Positions 10,462 to 20,990 of a stretch of DNA of 64,000 nucleotides are shown here, piece by piece; the stretch's first letter is position 1; each line of letters begins with the position of its first letter. Both the position numbers and the translations under genes were made by a program. Source of the stretch: Cyanoderma ruficeps (lineage: Eukaryota; Chordata; Aves; Passeriformes; Timaliidae); NCBI GenBank assembly GCA_008694505.1, contig VZDJ01000047.1:3995717-4059716 (forward strand), read 5' to 3'. The notes under the pieces are model-generated. The model was not told the DNA's origin. It ran no database searches and was given only the letters and a program-made list of their open reading frames with translations.

Positions 10462-13400
10462 ATTTTGCCACTCTTCAGTGATGCACAGGATCACAACCAC
10501 CACCCCCAGCCGCCTCACTCTGGCAATCAGGAGCAGCACAGCTTTACAATCTCCACCTCTTTTACACAAAATTATCTCTTTCCCCTGTTCTCATTTTTCT
10601 CCTGGCGTAGATTGCTGTTGTAGCATTTCCTAACCTCAGTGGAATTTTCGTGAGACTAAGCTGAATTTTTATCTTAGCTGTGCAATTTATCTTAGCTGAT
10701 TTTACTGGGTGTCCTCCTGATTTCTATTTCTGGACTAAAAGAGAGCTGTAAGCTACTTAGATAACTCTTGGAGAACTCAGGATACAGCTCTTGTGGCAGT
10801 GCTGAAAGTGATGTTTCCTCTTTCCTAGCACCCAGTCTGACATCTCAATGTGAAAACTTCAGGTATTTTCCTACAGAAAAGGTGATAGAAAAATAAACAC
10901 CGTGGGAAAGAGAGTGGTGGTGAAAAAAAGGAAATCTGAAATCAGATAACTTATAACATGTTACTCAAAATACACTTAATTTAAACTAATAAAAAATCCT
11001 TCTGATGTTTTTATTGCAGCTGAAAAAAAAATCACTCTATTTAATAGAACATTTTGCAGATCGAGCAAAGGTACTTTTGGTTTCCATTGTGTAACACTGA
11101 CTTCTGTAAAGAAAAAGAATTTTATTCATTGTAATATTCCAAATGCTTAGAAATCAATATCCAGTGATTCAGTTACTTCCTGTCCATCTGGAACCACGGA
11201 GATAGACAACAGCTGAATTTTTATGACTAAAGAAAAATAGATTTGACAGTCTTGAGGAATATAAACTTGTATATATAAATATCTAGAGAGTATAAAGTGG
11301 CCTCTGATATCATTCAGTAGTGCACTTTGCTGTGGGAGGTATTAAAATGTTGCTTTCAATAATCTAATCCAAGGAATTATGAAAACAAAAACCCAGAAGG
11401 TGAACTAACATAAATAAAGCAACTGACTGTGAATCTGTGGGTTAAACTCGCTAATCTCATCGAGGACATTTACCCTTCCTGAGCGTTCCTTTGGATTTAA
11501 ATGTCACTGATAACCAGGCAACTTTCTTACTGCAAATACATGGGCAAGGGATCTTTACATCTACAGTATAAAAATGCAGTCAGAATTACAGTTATTCATG
11601 TACGTTTTTCTGCATGGCTTCTCTGCATGCTCATGGGTAGTAAATTATATGCCAGCTCCTGGCAGAAACATCTTTACCTGCTCTCTTCTCAGCTAATCTC
11701 CTGATGCTTTTTTTTTTTTTTTCATTTTCTCCTCCCACCAAATCATTGCTTTAAATATTCTCCTAATGCAGATGGAGAATGTAGATGACTCTGTTATAAG
11801 GGGCGCAGGCAAGGTAGGATGCAGCAGCAGAAGGGTGGAAGCTGGCTTTTGTTCAGAGCTATAAAATGGCCACATGCTTTTCTCAGCAGACCTGATGGTT
11901 TTCAGATATTGTTGACACATTGTCAGCCTGATCTTTGAACTCGAAAATGCATCAGAAGAACTTACTTGCTAGAAAAGGTGGATCCTGACTTCCAGTTATT
12001 CTGGGATGATTTCATTTCCTTGCAAACTTAGAGCTGAGATCAGCATAAATAAAGGTAATAATCTGTGGATCATCCTGTATTTCTGCTGCTCCCTTTGATC
12101 TCTTGTAACCAGCGCCCAGCAGCTGTGGTCAAAGGTGCTGGTCAACATCAGGCCAAAGTGTCACATCACAAAAAATCAAAATATTAATACACGTGGGCAG
12201 GACACACCTATTCCCAGCAAACTACAGAACATTTTTCATTTCCAGCTCCTGGAGCTGCGTGAAAGATAATAAATTAAATGCTGTAGGCCGTACAGCTCCC
12301 TTCTTTATGTGAGTGGTTTTGTTCTCAAAGTTGTGCCATCTGGTATTTCAGCTCTGTTTATCCCCAAAATTAATAACAGGTAAATTTGTTCCCTTGGTGG
12401 CAGATGGCTAGCTAGCATACATGCTTTTTTTAATTATCATTAGTTGCTTCTCACAAAATTTGCTTTTTCCTAGTCTCCATCTATTTGATATTCTACTATT
12501 AGCATGAAGATCTTATAATATTGTTCTGTCCAGCAAAGTGTTTTTGCTTTCCTTTGCGACATACCAGGATACATCCATTTATAGGAGGAGAAAATTGCTT
12601 TCATGTTTCCTGTTTCATGTTGCAGGTTTCTGAATTACTTAAATATATCCTAAAATGAAATGTCACCATATATTTATGCTGTGCCTTATCTGCATTTAGG
12701 AAGGCTGAAATTATTTATGGTGTGAGGCATCTGTGCTAAGCTATATTGAGAGCGAGCAGTGAGTGGAGGTAAAATATTGTAAAATATGAGTGGCACCACA
12801 CCTGAGTGGCACAGGTTGGTCTGGGTGTGGTGTAAATCACCTGTTGGGTACTGGGATGGGCTGATTTCTTTTTTGTTGATTATAAACTTGGACTTTCAGG
12901 CTATTAAACGTCAATTTGATTTTCAGCATTTTAAGCAAATCGACTTCTGGGAGGAAATGCATATGAGCAAGTACTTATGTATGCACAAGCCTCCAATTTA
13001 ATCTATGCAGGACAGGGGCTTTGCAATGAAACTTTGCTCCAGCTGAAGTCATTCCCTTATTCCTTGTGCAGAGCCAAGCCCTCCCCTTCCCTTTGATGGA
13101 ATTCTCTTTAGCTCCAGGGCCCAGGATGTCCTGGATCTGAGAGGGGAGGTGGGCAGGCAGCCCCTGCCTCTGAGAGCCCGCTGGGACTGCAGCACAGCGC
13201 TGCTTCTGGTGCACTGTAAATACATAGACTTAACCAAAAATTCATGTCTGATGTTTGGGGTTTAGTCATTCGTGATTTAATAGAGTCAGATATATGCTGT
13301 GTTAATTAAATTGGACTCCAGACATATTCATCCCTAAAGAGAAACATGGATATGACAAAGGATTTGGAATGTTTACCAAACAGGGAGTTTTTTTTGCATT

Positions 13401-13811
13401 TCAGAGTGGAATCTATGTGATTTTGGAGGAAAAAGATCCATCAACAAAACCAACAGCAGGTTAAAGTCAAGCACCATCTGCATTATAGAAAATACAAGCT
13501 CAACAAAGAGCCTTGAGTGTTGATAATCCATTGTACTCAGCTCAAAACAAGGTGAGCAACAGAGTTTTATTTCTAGATACCGAAGGTTTTAATCAGCCAC
13601 CATAATTCTGTTACAATTACTTTGAATTTTACTTATCTTTCTTAGTTAAGATTAGTGTCCAGAGCACAAATAAATTCTGATTCCTCTAAGGTTAGAACAA
13701 AGAGGATATAAAAATCCGCAGGCGGGCTGCTGCATCCGAGACAATGTTGGTTGTGTCCAGCACTTTAAGAACCAATTCTTTAATAAGCAGGAAGAAACAA
13801 ATCTAAAACAT
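10462..13811. other. Unique noncoding DNA
   Basis: AT-rich DNA with a T15 tract at 11708-11722. GC-moderate patches (13050-13210) hold short frames on the minus strand without coding features. No repeats of the families listed here. Confidence 0.5.
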
Positions 13812-13857
13812 CATTAATTTTAATTTTAAAATTTTAATTTTAATTTTAATTTTAATG
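13812..13857 (+). repeat. (TTTTAA)n-type low-complexity repeat
   Basis: Several near-perfect copies of an AATTTT hexamer with one interruption (a TTTTAAAATTTT palindromic step). A simple repeat in an AT-rich context. Confidence 0.85.
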
Positions 13858-15198
13858 TTTTCCTTCTTGCTTGTTAGAGAATTGGCAGACTAGCTCTGCA
13901 AGTTTCTCTATGTGTCCCAAAGCAGGCAGTGAGTGGTGCAGCTCTGGAGTGTTGTCGTTTGCAGCTGGCTTTGTGACACAGTATGTAAAATGATAATGTT
14001 TTAAATTACATCATTTAAATGAATCATACCTATGAAATGAGAAAGTGTTGTTTCTTCCCTTGAAGTATCTCCAAAGCAAGAACTGAAGGATATTGTCCTT
14101 CAGGGGATCAAAAGTAAAATTTTATTACTTTTTAAATGAACAGGCTTATTGCTTATGCACTTTGATAGTAAACCAGCCCTCTGTATCCATGTCACTATAA
14201 TCCATTTTCGCCTCCACACCTCAGAAGTCTGATTTTTCTGGGATTTTATTAAATGCTGTTAAAATACCTTGCTTCCTTCCAGCTAAATCAAATACTGGCT
14301 GATCCCAATCCTCCACTTAATTTAAATTTAACCTGTCTCTTTGGTCCTGCTTGGGTTAAAGTTTCTATTCTTTATCCCAACCTTTGCTATTCTAATCTGT
14401 CTACATTGCAGAGTCCTGCTGCTTTGCTATACAATATGTCAGATCTCAGGCCTAATGGACTTGTCTTGTGAAAATAGAATTCAATACATTCAGACACCGG
14501 TGATAAATTTGTAGATAATTTTCTTTCTTTCTCCTTCCCCCTCATATGAGAAGAGCTATTAATGCAGCAGCTCTGTGTGGGGTAGTCACTGCAGTGGTGA
14601 GATTTTTTTGCATTCTTCTGCGTAGAATCAAAGTCTGTTACAGTTCTGGGAAAAGGCATAAATGACAGTGCTTAACGTTCAGATTCTTTATGTCCTTAGA
14701 GACCACAATCTTGGTCTTCATCTGATGGTGAAACCAACTGCAAAGCTCCTCTTGATGGGATCTGAACTTGGATTTGATGACTGAGATGAGAAGGAAAAAA
14801 TTGGCACTGACTGTAAGTGAGGGCATTAGCCAGTAAAGGGGAAAAAATATATTATGACTTGGTTTTTGAATAATAAGAGCTTTTCTTCTCAGAGTTAGTA
14901 GAGTGTCCCAGAGTAGGAGGACAAGAGGAAGAAAATTTGAGAAAATTCTGAAATTCATGTTGTTTGTGTATATTCAGTAGATGAAGGTTTGAAAAATTAA
15001 GCTATTTTAATTGGCCGGATGTTAAGATTGTTTTGATCCTGTCCCTATGAATTTCCAAAACAAGCATTCCTGTTCATTTTAAAAATAAACTTGATTTCCA
15101 AATCACAATCTCCTATTAGAAGACCAGGAGTTCCATTGACTCCATCAGTGTGAACCTATTTCATCCTTCTAACACAACATCCACAGAAGTATCTATAT
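13858..15198. other. Unique noncoding DNA
   Basis: No repeat family or exon recognised. Frames of 90-106 codons on the minus strand (14387-14659, 14638-14958) lack domains and splice context. Confidence 0.5.
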
Positions 15199-15958
15199 TG
15201 GTTGGATTTTATTACCAGCTGGGCCGGCTTCAGCTGGGACAGAGTTCATTTTCTCCATGTCTTGTACAGTGCTGTGCTTTGGATTGAGATGAGGATGATG
15301 TTGATAACACACTGATGTTCAATTGTCGTTGAACAGGGCTTGGTTTCAAAGATTTTTGAGTTCCCAAGCTCTGGCTGTGATTTGCATTAAGCATGAGGAT
15401 GATGATGAAAGCACACTGATGTTCAATTGTCGTTGGACCGGGCTTGGTTTCAAAGATTTTTGAGTTCCCAAGGTCTTGGATTGAGCATGAGGATAATGCT
15501 GAAAACACACTGATGTCCAGTTGTTGTTGAACAGGGCTTGGTTTCACCCAAGGATTTTTGCGTTCCCAAGCTCTGGCAGGGAAGCCAGGGGAGAGCAGGG
15601 CCAGGACCTGCCCATGGGATATTCCCAAGAGCTGACCCAGGCTGCCCAAAGGGATATTCCAGACCACGGAACATCATTCCCAGTTTATAAACTGGGGGAG
15701 CTGGCTGGGGGCTGCTGGTTCCTTCAGTGGGGGCTGAGCAGTTGTGTCACTCCTCCCTTTTATTTCTCTTGGGGTTTATTCCTCTCCCTCCTTTTTAATT
15801 ACTATTAGTAACAATAGTCTTAGCATATTTGATTTCGTTTCAATTATTAAATTTTCTTACCTCAGCCCATGAGATCTCCAGCTTTCCTTTCTGGTTCCCT
15901 CCCCATGGGGCAGCAGAGGTGGCAGAGCAAGTTCAGTGCCTGGGGTTGAACCCTGACA
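15199..15958 (+). mobile_element. ERVL-type solo LTR with internal triplication
   Basis: About 760 bp with the hallmarks of avian ERVL LTRs: an opening ACCAGCTGGGCCGGCTTCAG block, a GGCTGCCCAAAGGGATATTC block, a TATA element in CCAGTTTATAAACTGGG near 15684, and a close GGTTGAACCCTGACA. The 5' boundary at TG (15199) is approximate and no 5-bp duplication was seen. A segment of about 100 bp is tandemly triplicated at 15279-15577. The 145-codon minus-strand frame here is a product of that triplication, not a gene. Confidence 0.8.
15279..15577 (+). repeat. Three tandem units of about 100 bp inside the ERVL LTR
   Basis: Units start near 15279, 15381 and 15477 (102 and 96 bp apart). Each contains an ATGAGGAT-type start, ACACTGATGTTCAATTGTCG (variant in unit 3: ACTGATGTCCAGTTGTTG), GGGCTTGGTTTCA and GTTCCCAAG. 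The block lies upstream of the TATA element, in U3, where repeated enhancer units are common in retroviral LTRs. Whether it is private to this copy cannot be told here. Confidence 0.85.
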
Positions 15959-16376
15959 GTGGCACATTAATTAGCTGGAAAGTCACTTTATTTTCTGTAA
16001 TCTAGCTATCAAATTCCTCTCCCCCACAAGTGCTCTCCAAAGGCCAACCTTCTGCCAGGCTGTTCCTTGTGCCTGTTGTATTTCTGGCATTCTGTCTTCC
16101 ACGTGGGAGGAAAAATATTGTCCTAATCAGCACACTTCATAGATCCTGTAAATAATATTACAGCAAAGCTTGCAGTCTGCTCAGACTTAGATCTTTTTGT
16201 TTCATTTTTTTTTACTTTGAATTTCTTCTGCTTTTCTATTTTCAGTTTTAGGAAGGAGGCAAAGGGGATCAATTTCACCACAAAATTTTATTGTGCATGT
16301 TTCTAAAACATTAGAAATGACAGAATTAGGCAGCACTCGTGAGAAATACATCTGTAAACCAGAACTGGTCTAGAAT
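15959..16376. other. Unique noncoding DNA
   Basis: AT-rich sequence between the ERVL LTR and a local tandem duplication. Nothing recognised. Confidence 0.5.
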
Positions 16377-16648
16377 TCTTCCACTTCCAGGAATGTAGTG
16401 GTCAGGGTGGATTTTCATGGAATTTGTACAGGATTTGTACCCTTTTTAAAATGTGAAGAAGAGATAATTTTGCCTTTATTGAACTTCTAATATCGAATTA
16501 TTTACAATGGCTTCTTCCAGTTCCAGGAATGTTGCAGCCAGAGTAGATTTTCATGAAATTTGTACAGGATTTGTACCCTTTTAAAAAATGTGAAGGAGAA
16601 ATAATTTTACCTTTATTGAACTTCTAATATCGAATTATTTGCAATGGC
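16377..16648 (+). repeat. 135-bp tandem duplication
   Basis: Unit 1 starts at 16377 and unit 2 at 16512. Both read through TTCCAGGAATGT, TTTGTACAGGATTTGTACCC, TTATTGAACTTCTAATATCG and AATTATTT. Unit 2 ends where a third partial start (CTTCTTTGG) diverges at about 16649. Differences are a handful of substitutions and a small run-length change, so the duplication is fairly recent. No coding content. Confidence 0.9.
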
Positions 16649-17623
16649 TTCTTTGGCTTCAAATTTAGCAGAGAATACACAATGTAAGAATTAAAAGCAT
16701 TTATAAATGTATTATGAGGTCATTGTCTGGACACTGGCAGGACAGAAAATTAGAGAGATTCAGTGTAAACATAATTTAATTGAATTAAACTAAAAATGCT
16801 ATCAGTGCATATTTCTAATGTACCAGATGAATTAAAATCAAATAAAAAATTGTAATAACACATGAAAATGAAAAAAAATAGCTGTAGGTCCCAGTCTGAT
16901 GAAAAGTAATGGGAAACACAGCAAAAAATAAACCTTCTTGTAATTAATTAAGATCTAAGGGTTATAATGGAGAAACTAAAGGAAAGACTTCCATTCTTTA
17001 AATCATAATGCATAGGCTCTGTTTATTGCAAGAGGAATTAAATCTGAATCATAAATTCAAAGTGGTAGTACTAGTCTATATGTCTTTCTTCTTGGAGTGA
17101 GCAGGAATTAGAGACAGCATTTTAATTTTTTTTCTTCTGTTCCTCATTTGTGCTATGCTAAAGATTTTGAAGCCTTCCAAGTGGGGTGTGTGGCTACATT
17201 CGTGTGACTGAAATGCAATTAGCAGGGCTAAACTTAGTTCTCTTCCCTCTAGTAGCAGCAAACGGGTTTAGCTCTATCTGCAGTGGGAGAGGGAGGCAGC
17301 TGCTGTGCTGAGACCATTGCCAAAGCAGGCAGACTGTGGTTTATGTTTTAACGTGTGCCATCGAGAGCTTTGCCTTCCTGGCCTGAGATACCAGTGCTTT
17401 ACTACTAAAACCAATCTGATAACTGTGACAATTCCGTAGACAATTTCCACTTTGGGATGATAACATTGTAAAAAGAGAAAACTGTCTGCTGGAATCCATG
17501 AGTCTAAACTCAGTCCAAGCTGAGTTTTTATCAGGCTGGTTCCTTCTGTGTAATCAATGGTGAGCGAGTCAGGATCTCCAAGAAATGTTCTGGCTTCTCT
17601 TGCTGACCTGTCTGGTGGTTGTG
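16649..17623. other. Unique noncoding DNA
   Basis: AT-rich; no repeat family or exon recognised. Confidence 0.5.
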
Positions 17624-17790
17624 TGACGCTGTTTTACACCACGACACAGACTCTGAACTTCAGACAGCTGAAGATGACTCCTTTATTCCTGGGATGTGTC
17701 TCCCTTTTATACTGTTCTACACAGACCAATTTGATTGGTGACACAAAGGCAAAACCTCTTCACTCTTCACGCTTGGTCAGACCAGAAAGA
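17624..17790 (-). mobile_element. Truncated LTR, family 2, antisense
   Basis: The first about 165 bp (plus-strand reading) match the family-2 copy at 10100: TGACGCTG start, AATAAA (minus) at 17682-17687 and TATAAAAGGG (minus) at 17702-17711. The match then breaks after the TTGGTCAGA motif at about 17780-17790. The upstream U3 part is missing, and the outer target duplication partner with it. Only the promoter-proximal half and U5 survive. Confidence 0.8.
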
Positions 17791-17984
17791 AATTTAAGGA
17801 AACAAAATACTAATACAAATCAATGTGTCTTTTCCACTGCAGGTTACACTGTCAACCAAAAAAAAAAAACAACGGCTGCAGTACATTTCCACAAAAAAAT
17901 AAAGAAAGAAAGTAATGATTCATCTCCTATGATGGCTGATCCGCCTTTTTAAAATTAATTAAACAGTAAACTCATTTAATGCAT
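17791..17984. other. Sequence between two truncated LTRs
   Basis: About 195 bp with A-rich runs (A12 near 17860). It matches neither LTR family by eye. It occupies the place where the missing 5' halves of the two flanking LTRs would be expected. It may be the remnant of an internal region, filler DNA, or the original spacer. Confidence 0.4.
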
Positions 17985-18147
17985 TTTTGTATCCATTTTG
18001 TGACCATTTTGGGTCCACCTTGGGTGTAGCCCTGGCCAGGCTCTTGTCCTGCCCAAGGCGGATCCTTAAAGGCCTTTTAATAAATATCTCCTTTATTCTC
18101 CAGCTCTGTCCAGTCTCTGTTCCAGGTCAGCCTTCCCAAGGCATCAC
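17985..18147 (+). mobile_element. 5'-truncated LTR, family 1, copy B
   Basis: The last about 160 bp of a family-1 LTR: the TCCATTTTGTGACCATTTTG block, the conserved hairpin, AATAAA at 18079-18084, and the GGCATCA end. The first about 280 bp, including octamer and TATA, are absent. It faces the truncated family-2 copy with both missing ends inward. Confidence 0.8.
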
Positions 18148-18681
18148 TCCCAAGTGTTTCCTCTTTCCCTCCTGTCTCCTCTTCCTCCAAATCCATAGAA
18201 TGCAACAACTTTAAGATTTCTGAGCAAAGATTTTGGTACAAATTCAGTGTTTAGTATTTCACCCTGTACCCTTCAAATCCTGCTACAGGCACGTCCTCCA
18301 GCAAAACAAATCCACACTGTTTGTGTGTTTCTGCAAATCTCTGTGGCTCTGAGACAATGGAACAAGAGCTGCACAAAAATTAAACACATCCTTCCAACCA
18401 TTCAGTCGTGTGGAAGACCAACAGTGACAACAGTAAATACCTATTTTGCAAGGGTTTGGAGTGACAAATACCTCTAGAAGGACATTTCCTAATGCTTTTC
18501 TCAGGGAACATTATTGCCTGCATGAAAACATGTTTCTGGTTCATTACTGATATTTATGCACAATACCAATTTAAACAACCGTTTATTTTAATTCAGTGCA
18601 TTTCTGGTTTCCTCGAGTTAGCTCTATGATTCATTGTGGGCATGAAACATTTATAGGCATCTAATTAAACATATAATTCAT

Positions 18682-18708
18682 TGAGATTAATTGTGGGAAT
18701 TAATCTCA
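18682..18708. repeat. Perfect 11-bp hairpin
   Basis: TGAGATTAATT and AATTAATCTCA pair perfectly around the loop GTGGG. AT-rich stem; function unknown. Too short for a typical precursor microRNA. Confidence 0.8.
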
Positions 18709-19428
18709 GTAAAAGTCTGTGTCCCAAATCTTTTCCTACTGAAGATATACACCATGAAAAATGGCGCAATATATCTCCTTTTATCATAAAATCAGATAAA
18801 AGTAAAACATGGTAATTGTTGTTTGTTATAACAAGACACCATAGAGCAATGAGAGAATTAAGGGCAGAAAAAGAACATATATTATCTAAACAACTGTTTG
18901 AACTCATCACTGGTTAACATTAGACTCTGGGATTAAAAAAATAAATCTAATCATGTCCCATCTACGCACTCCAGGAAAATTTCTGCATTATACAAAATCC
19001 TTAAAGCAGAGGAATGGAAGGATTGTTGAAGGGCAAGCGAGTGTAAGCGGAATGGAACAGGACAGTCTTTGGAGAGGTTTTGAGTGTCCTGGACAAACAG
19101 GCTTCTCATTGACCACACTCATGCTGAAGCTGGCAGGGCTTTGATCAGCCACCAAAAGCTGATCCATTTGCCAGTGGATGTATTCGTGTTTCTCAATTTT
19201 TTTGCTGCTTCTATTTTTGTCAGCACTTTTGTTCCTTTTTGATGCAGGAGCTCTTTGTAGATGAAAAACGTTTCTGCAGTAGCAACTTACAGTGTGACCT
19301 GAAAGGGCTTTTAAAGTATTTTATTGTGCTGCTGAAAGGATATTCCTGGTCAGCCACTGCTTAGACCTGCCACAGGTCAGCTTCGGAACCCATTTACAGA
19401 GTCCAGGGCAGTGTCAGTGTAAATGTAA

Positions 19429-19467
19429 ATGATCTCCACACCTTTTCATGCAAGGGGTGGAGATCAT
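19429..19467. repeat. 15-bp hairpin with one mismatch
   Basis: The arm ATGATCTCCAC-A-CCTT pairs with AAGG-G-GTGGAGATCAT around a 7-nt loop, an 11-bp perfect outer stem and a 4-bp inner stem separated by one A/G mismatch. Unusually stable for its length. It is shorter than a normal animal pre-miRNA (about 60-80 nt), and nothing outside it visibly continues the stem. Confidence 0.75.
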
Positions 19468-20611
19468 CTCAGCGCACACCTCGTGCCCTGCTGCAGAGCT
19501 GCTAATTCTGTAGTAGTGCACAGTAGTACCCAAGAAAGGCAACTGAAAAGTGTAGTAACTGCTTGGAGTAGCAGCGGGACGTTTAAAAACTCAGAGTGCC
19601 ACTGCTGGCACTGCAATTTGTCAGAAGTTTAACCATGCCTTCATCCCGTGTATCTGATAACCTCGGCTGCTGGAGAGCTTTTCTGCCTCACCCCAAGTCC
19701 TGAGAGCAGCTCATCAAATGCAGAATTTCCCTGCTTTTTATGCTGGTGGTCGGTACAGCTCTGAGGTCAAGAGTTTTCAAGTTGAATTTGGTCACCACTT
19801 TTCAAATGTCAGCACTTTGAAATGATTTTCCCCTCTCTTCCTTCCATACATAATAAGAGGAAAAACAGCAGATCTACTCATAAGGTCATGTGAGAAGTTG
19901 GACCACTTCCAATTTTGTATTTAGTTTTTGATCTACTCATCACTTTGTGACAATGGTTTTAAAGCTTATATATAAGTTCTTAAAAAAAAAACAACAAACC
20001 TCTTCTGTCTAATTCTTATCTGGCAAAAACATTTTGAATTCTGGTGAGATTTTAGATCATAGATATAAATATAAAAAAATCTTATAGTGATTTCAACTGT
20101 TTTTTATTTAATTTATAAAGGAAACATTATATTAAGCTCTGCATCATTGCAAAGCAAAGGAATTCTGACAAGTTTACCTGGAATAAAGGTGGATTTGGGG
20201 TTGGCATCCTAAGAAGGAAACTTAGAAAGTGTTTTAAAACTAAACAATGTGCTCTTGTAAGGAGGATCAAGGAAAAAAGTTAGGAGAAGGAATCAATAAA
20301 TTCCAAGATTGACAGTGGCTTTTTCTGATTTAAAATGTTATGAGTAAGTCTTTGGCTTCCTAAGAAAACAGAAGGCTGAACACAGTAGAGACAGGAAAAT
20401 CTGTACACAGCTCAGCTGTGAACTGCACAGGAAAAGGTGAAGCCACCACAGAATGATTTTTTTTGTTTGTTTGTTTATGAAGAAAAGAGTATCAATTTAA
20501 CAATTAATACGAAGTGGGGAATTGAGCCCGAGATATTTTAGGTATTTGTTAATGAGTGTCAGGTGAAGGATGGAGGCACAAAGGGATGGAGCTGCTCATT
20601 TCAAGTCGATT

Positions 20612-20720
20612 TCACAGAAACACAGAATCACAGAATCACAGAATGTGTAGGTTGGAAGAGACCTTCAAGATCATCGAGTCCAACCCGGCCCCAACACCTC
20701 AGCTAGGTGATGGCATCAAG
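20612..20720 (-). mobile_element. CR1 LINE 3' end, antisense
   Basis: The plus strand shows tandem ACAGAATC-type octamers followed by GGTTGGAAGAGACCTTCAAG and ATCATCGAGTCCAACC, the reverse complement of the 3' end of avian CR1 elements, so the LINE runs on the minus strand with its 3' terminus at 20612. Only about 110 bp is recognisable. 5' truncation is normal for CR1, which lacks a poly(A) tail and usually lacks target duplications. Confidence 0.85.
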
Positions 20721-20990
20721 CAGGTGGACACCAAGACGTGGACGCTGCAGGGCTGTGTCCAGGGGAGCGGGTTTGCCGTGTCACTGCCGTGGTCCCTGGC
20801 ATTTACAGGGTTGGACGCCCAGTTTTTCTGTGCCCTGGTCGCTTCATCAGGTCCCCTCAGCTTGGACGTTCATGGGCTCAGGGTTTTGGGTCTGTAACAT
20901 CCAGTTAGATGCTTTAACCAAAAGAGCAACTTTACTGAGGTGTTTTCTGAGCTTTTATACCATTTCTATTTTAATGATATTCTCAACTGT
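20721..20990 (-). mobile_element. CpG-rich segment, possibly an antisense LTR
   Basis: Continuing from the CR1 end is a segment unlike the usual CR1 upstream sequence. On the minus strand it shows a TATA-like TATAAAA (20953-20959) followed at about 20 nt by CAGTAAAGTTGCTC, resembling an LTR TATA/poly(A) layout. Positions 20736-20870 contain eight CpG dinucleotides, far more than the surroundings. Frames of 113 and 97 codons overlap here in different phases, as expected from stop-poor GC-rich DNA. Family and boundaries are uncertain. It could also be a variant CR1 interior. Confidence 0.3.

Larger units (their letters stand above)
18148..20611. other. Unique noncoding DNA with two small perfect hairpins
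   Basis: AT-rich sequence with no recognised exon or dispersed repeat. It contains short inverted repeats at 18682-18708 and 19429-19467 (separate entries). A-runs occur near 19981. Confidence 0.5.

Noticed and set aside
15230..15667. 145-codon minus-strand frame, the longest in the window
   Set aside because: It lies inside the ERVL LTR and its internal repetition reflects the triplicated unit, antisense to the LTR.
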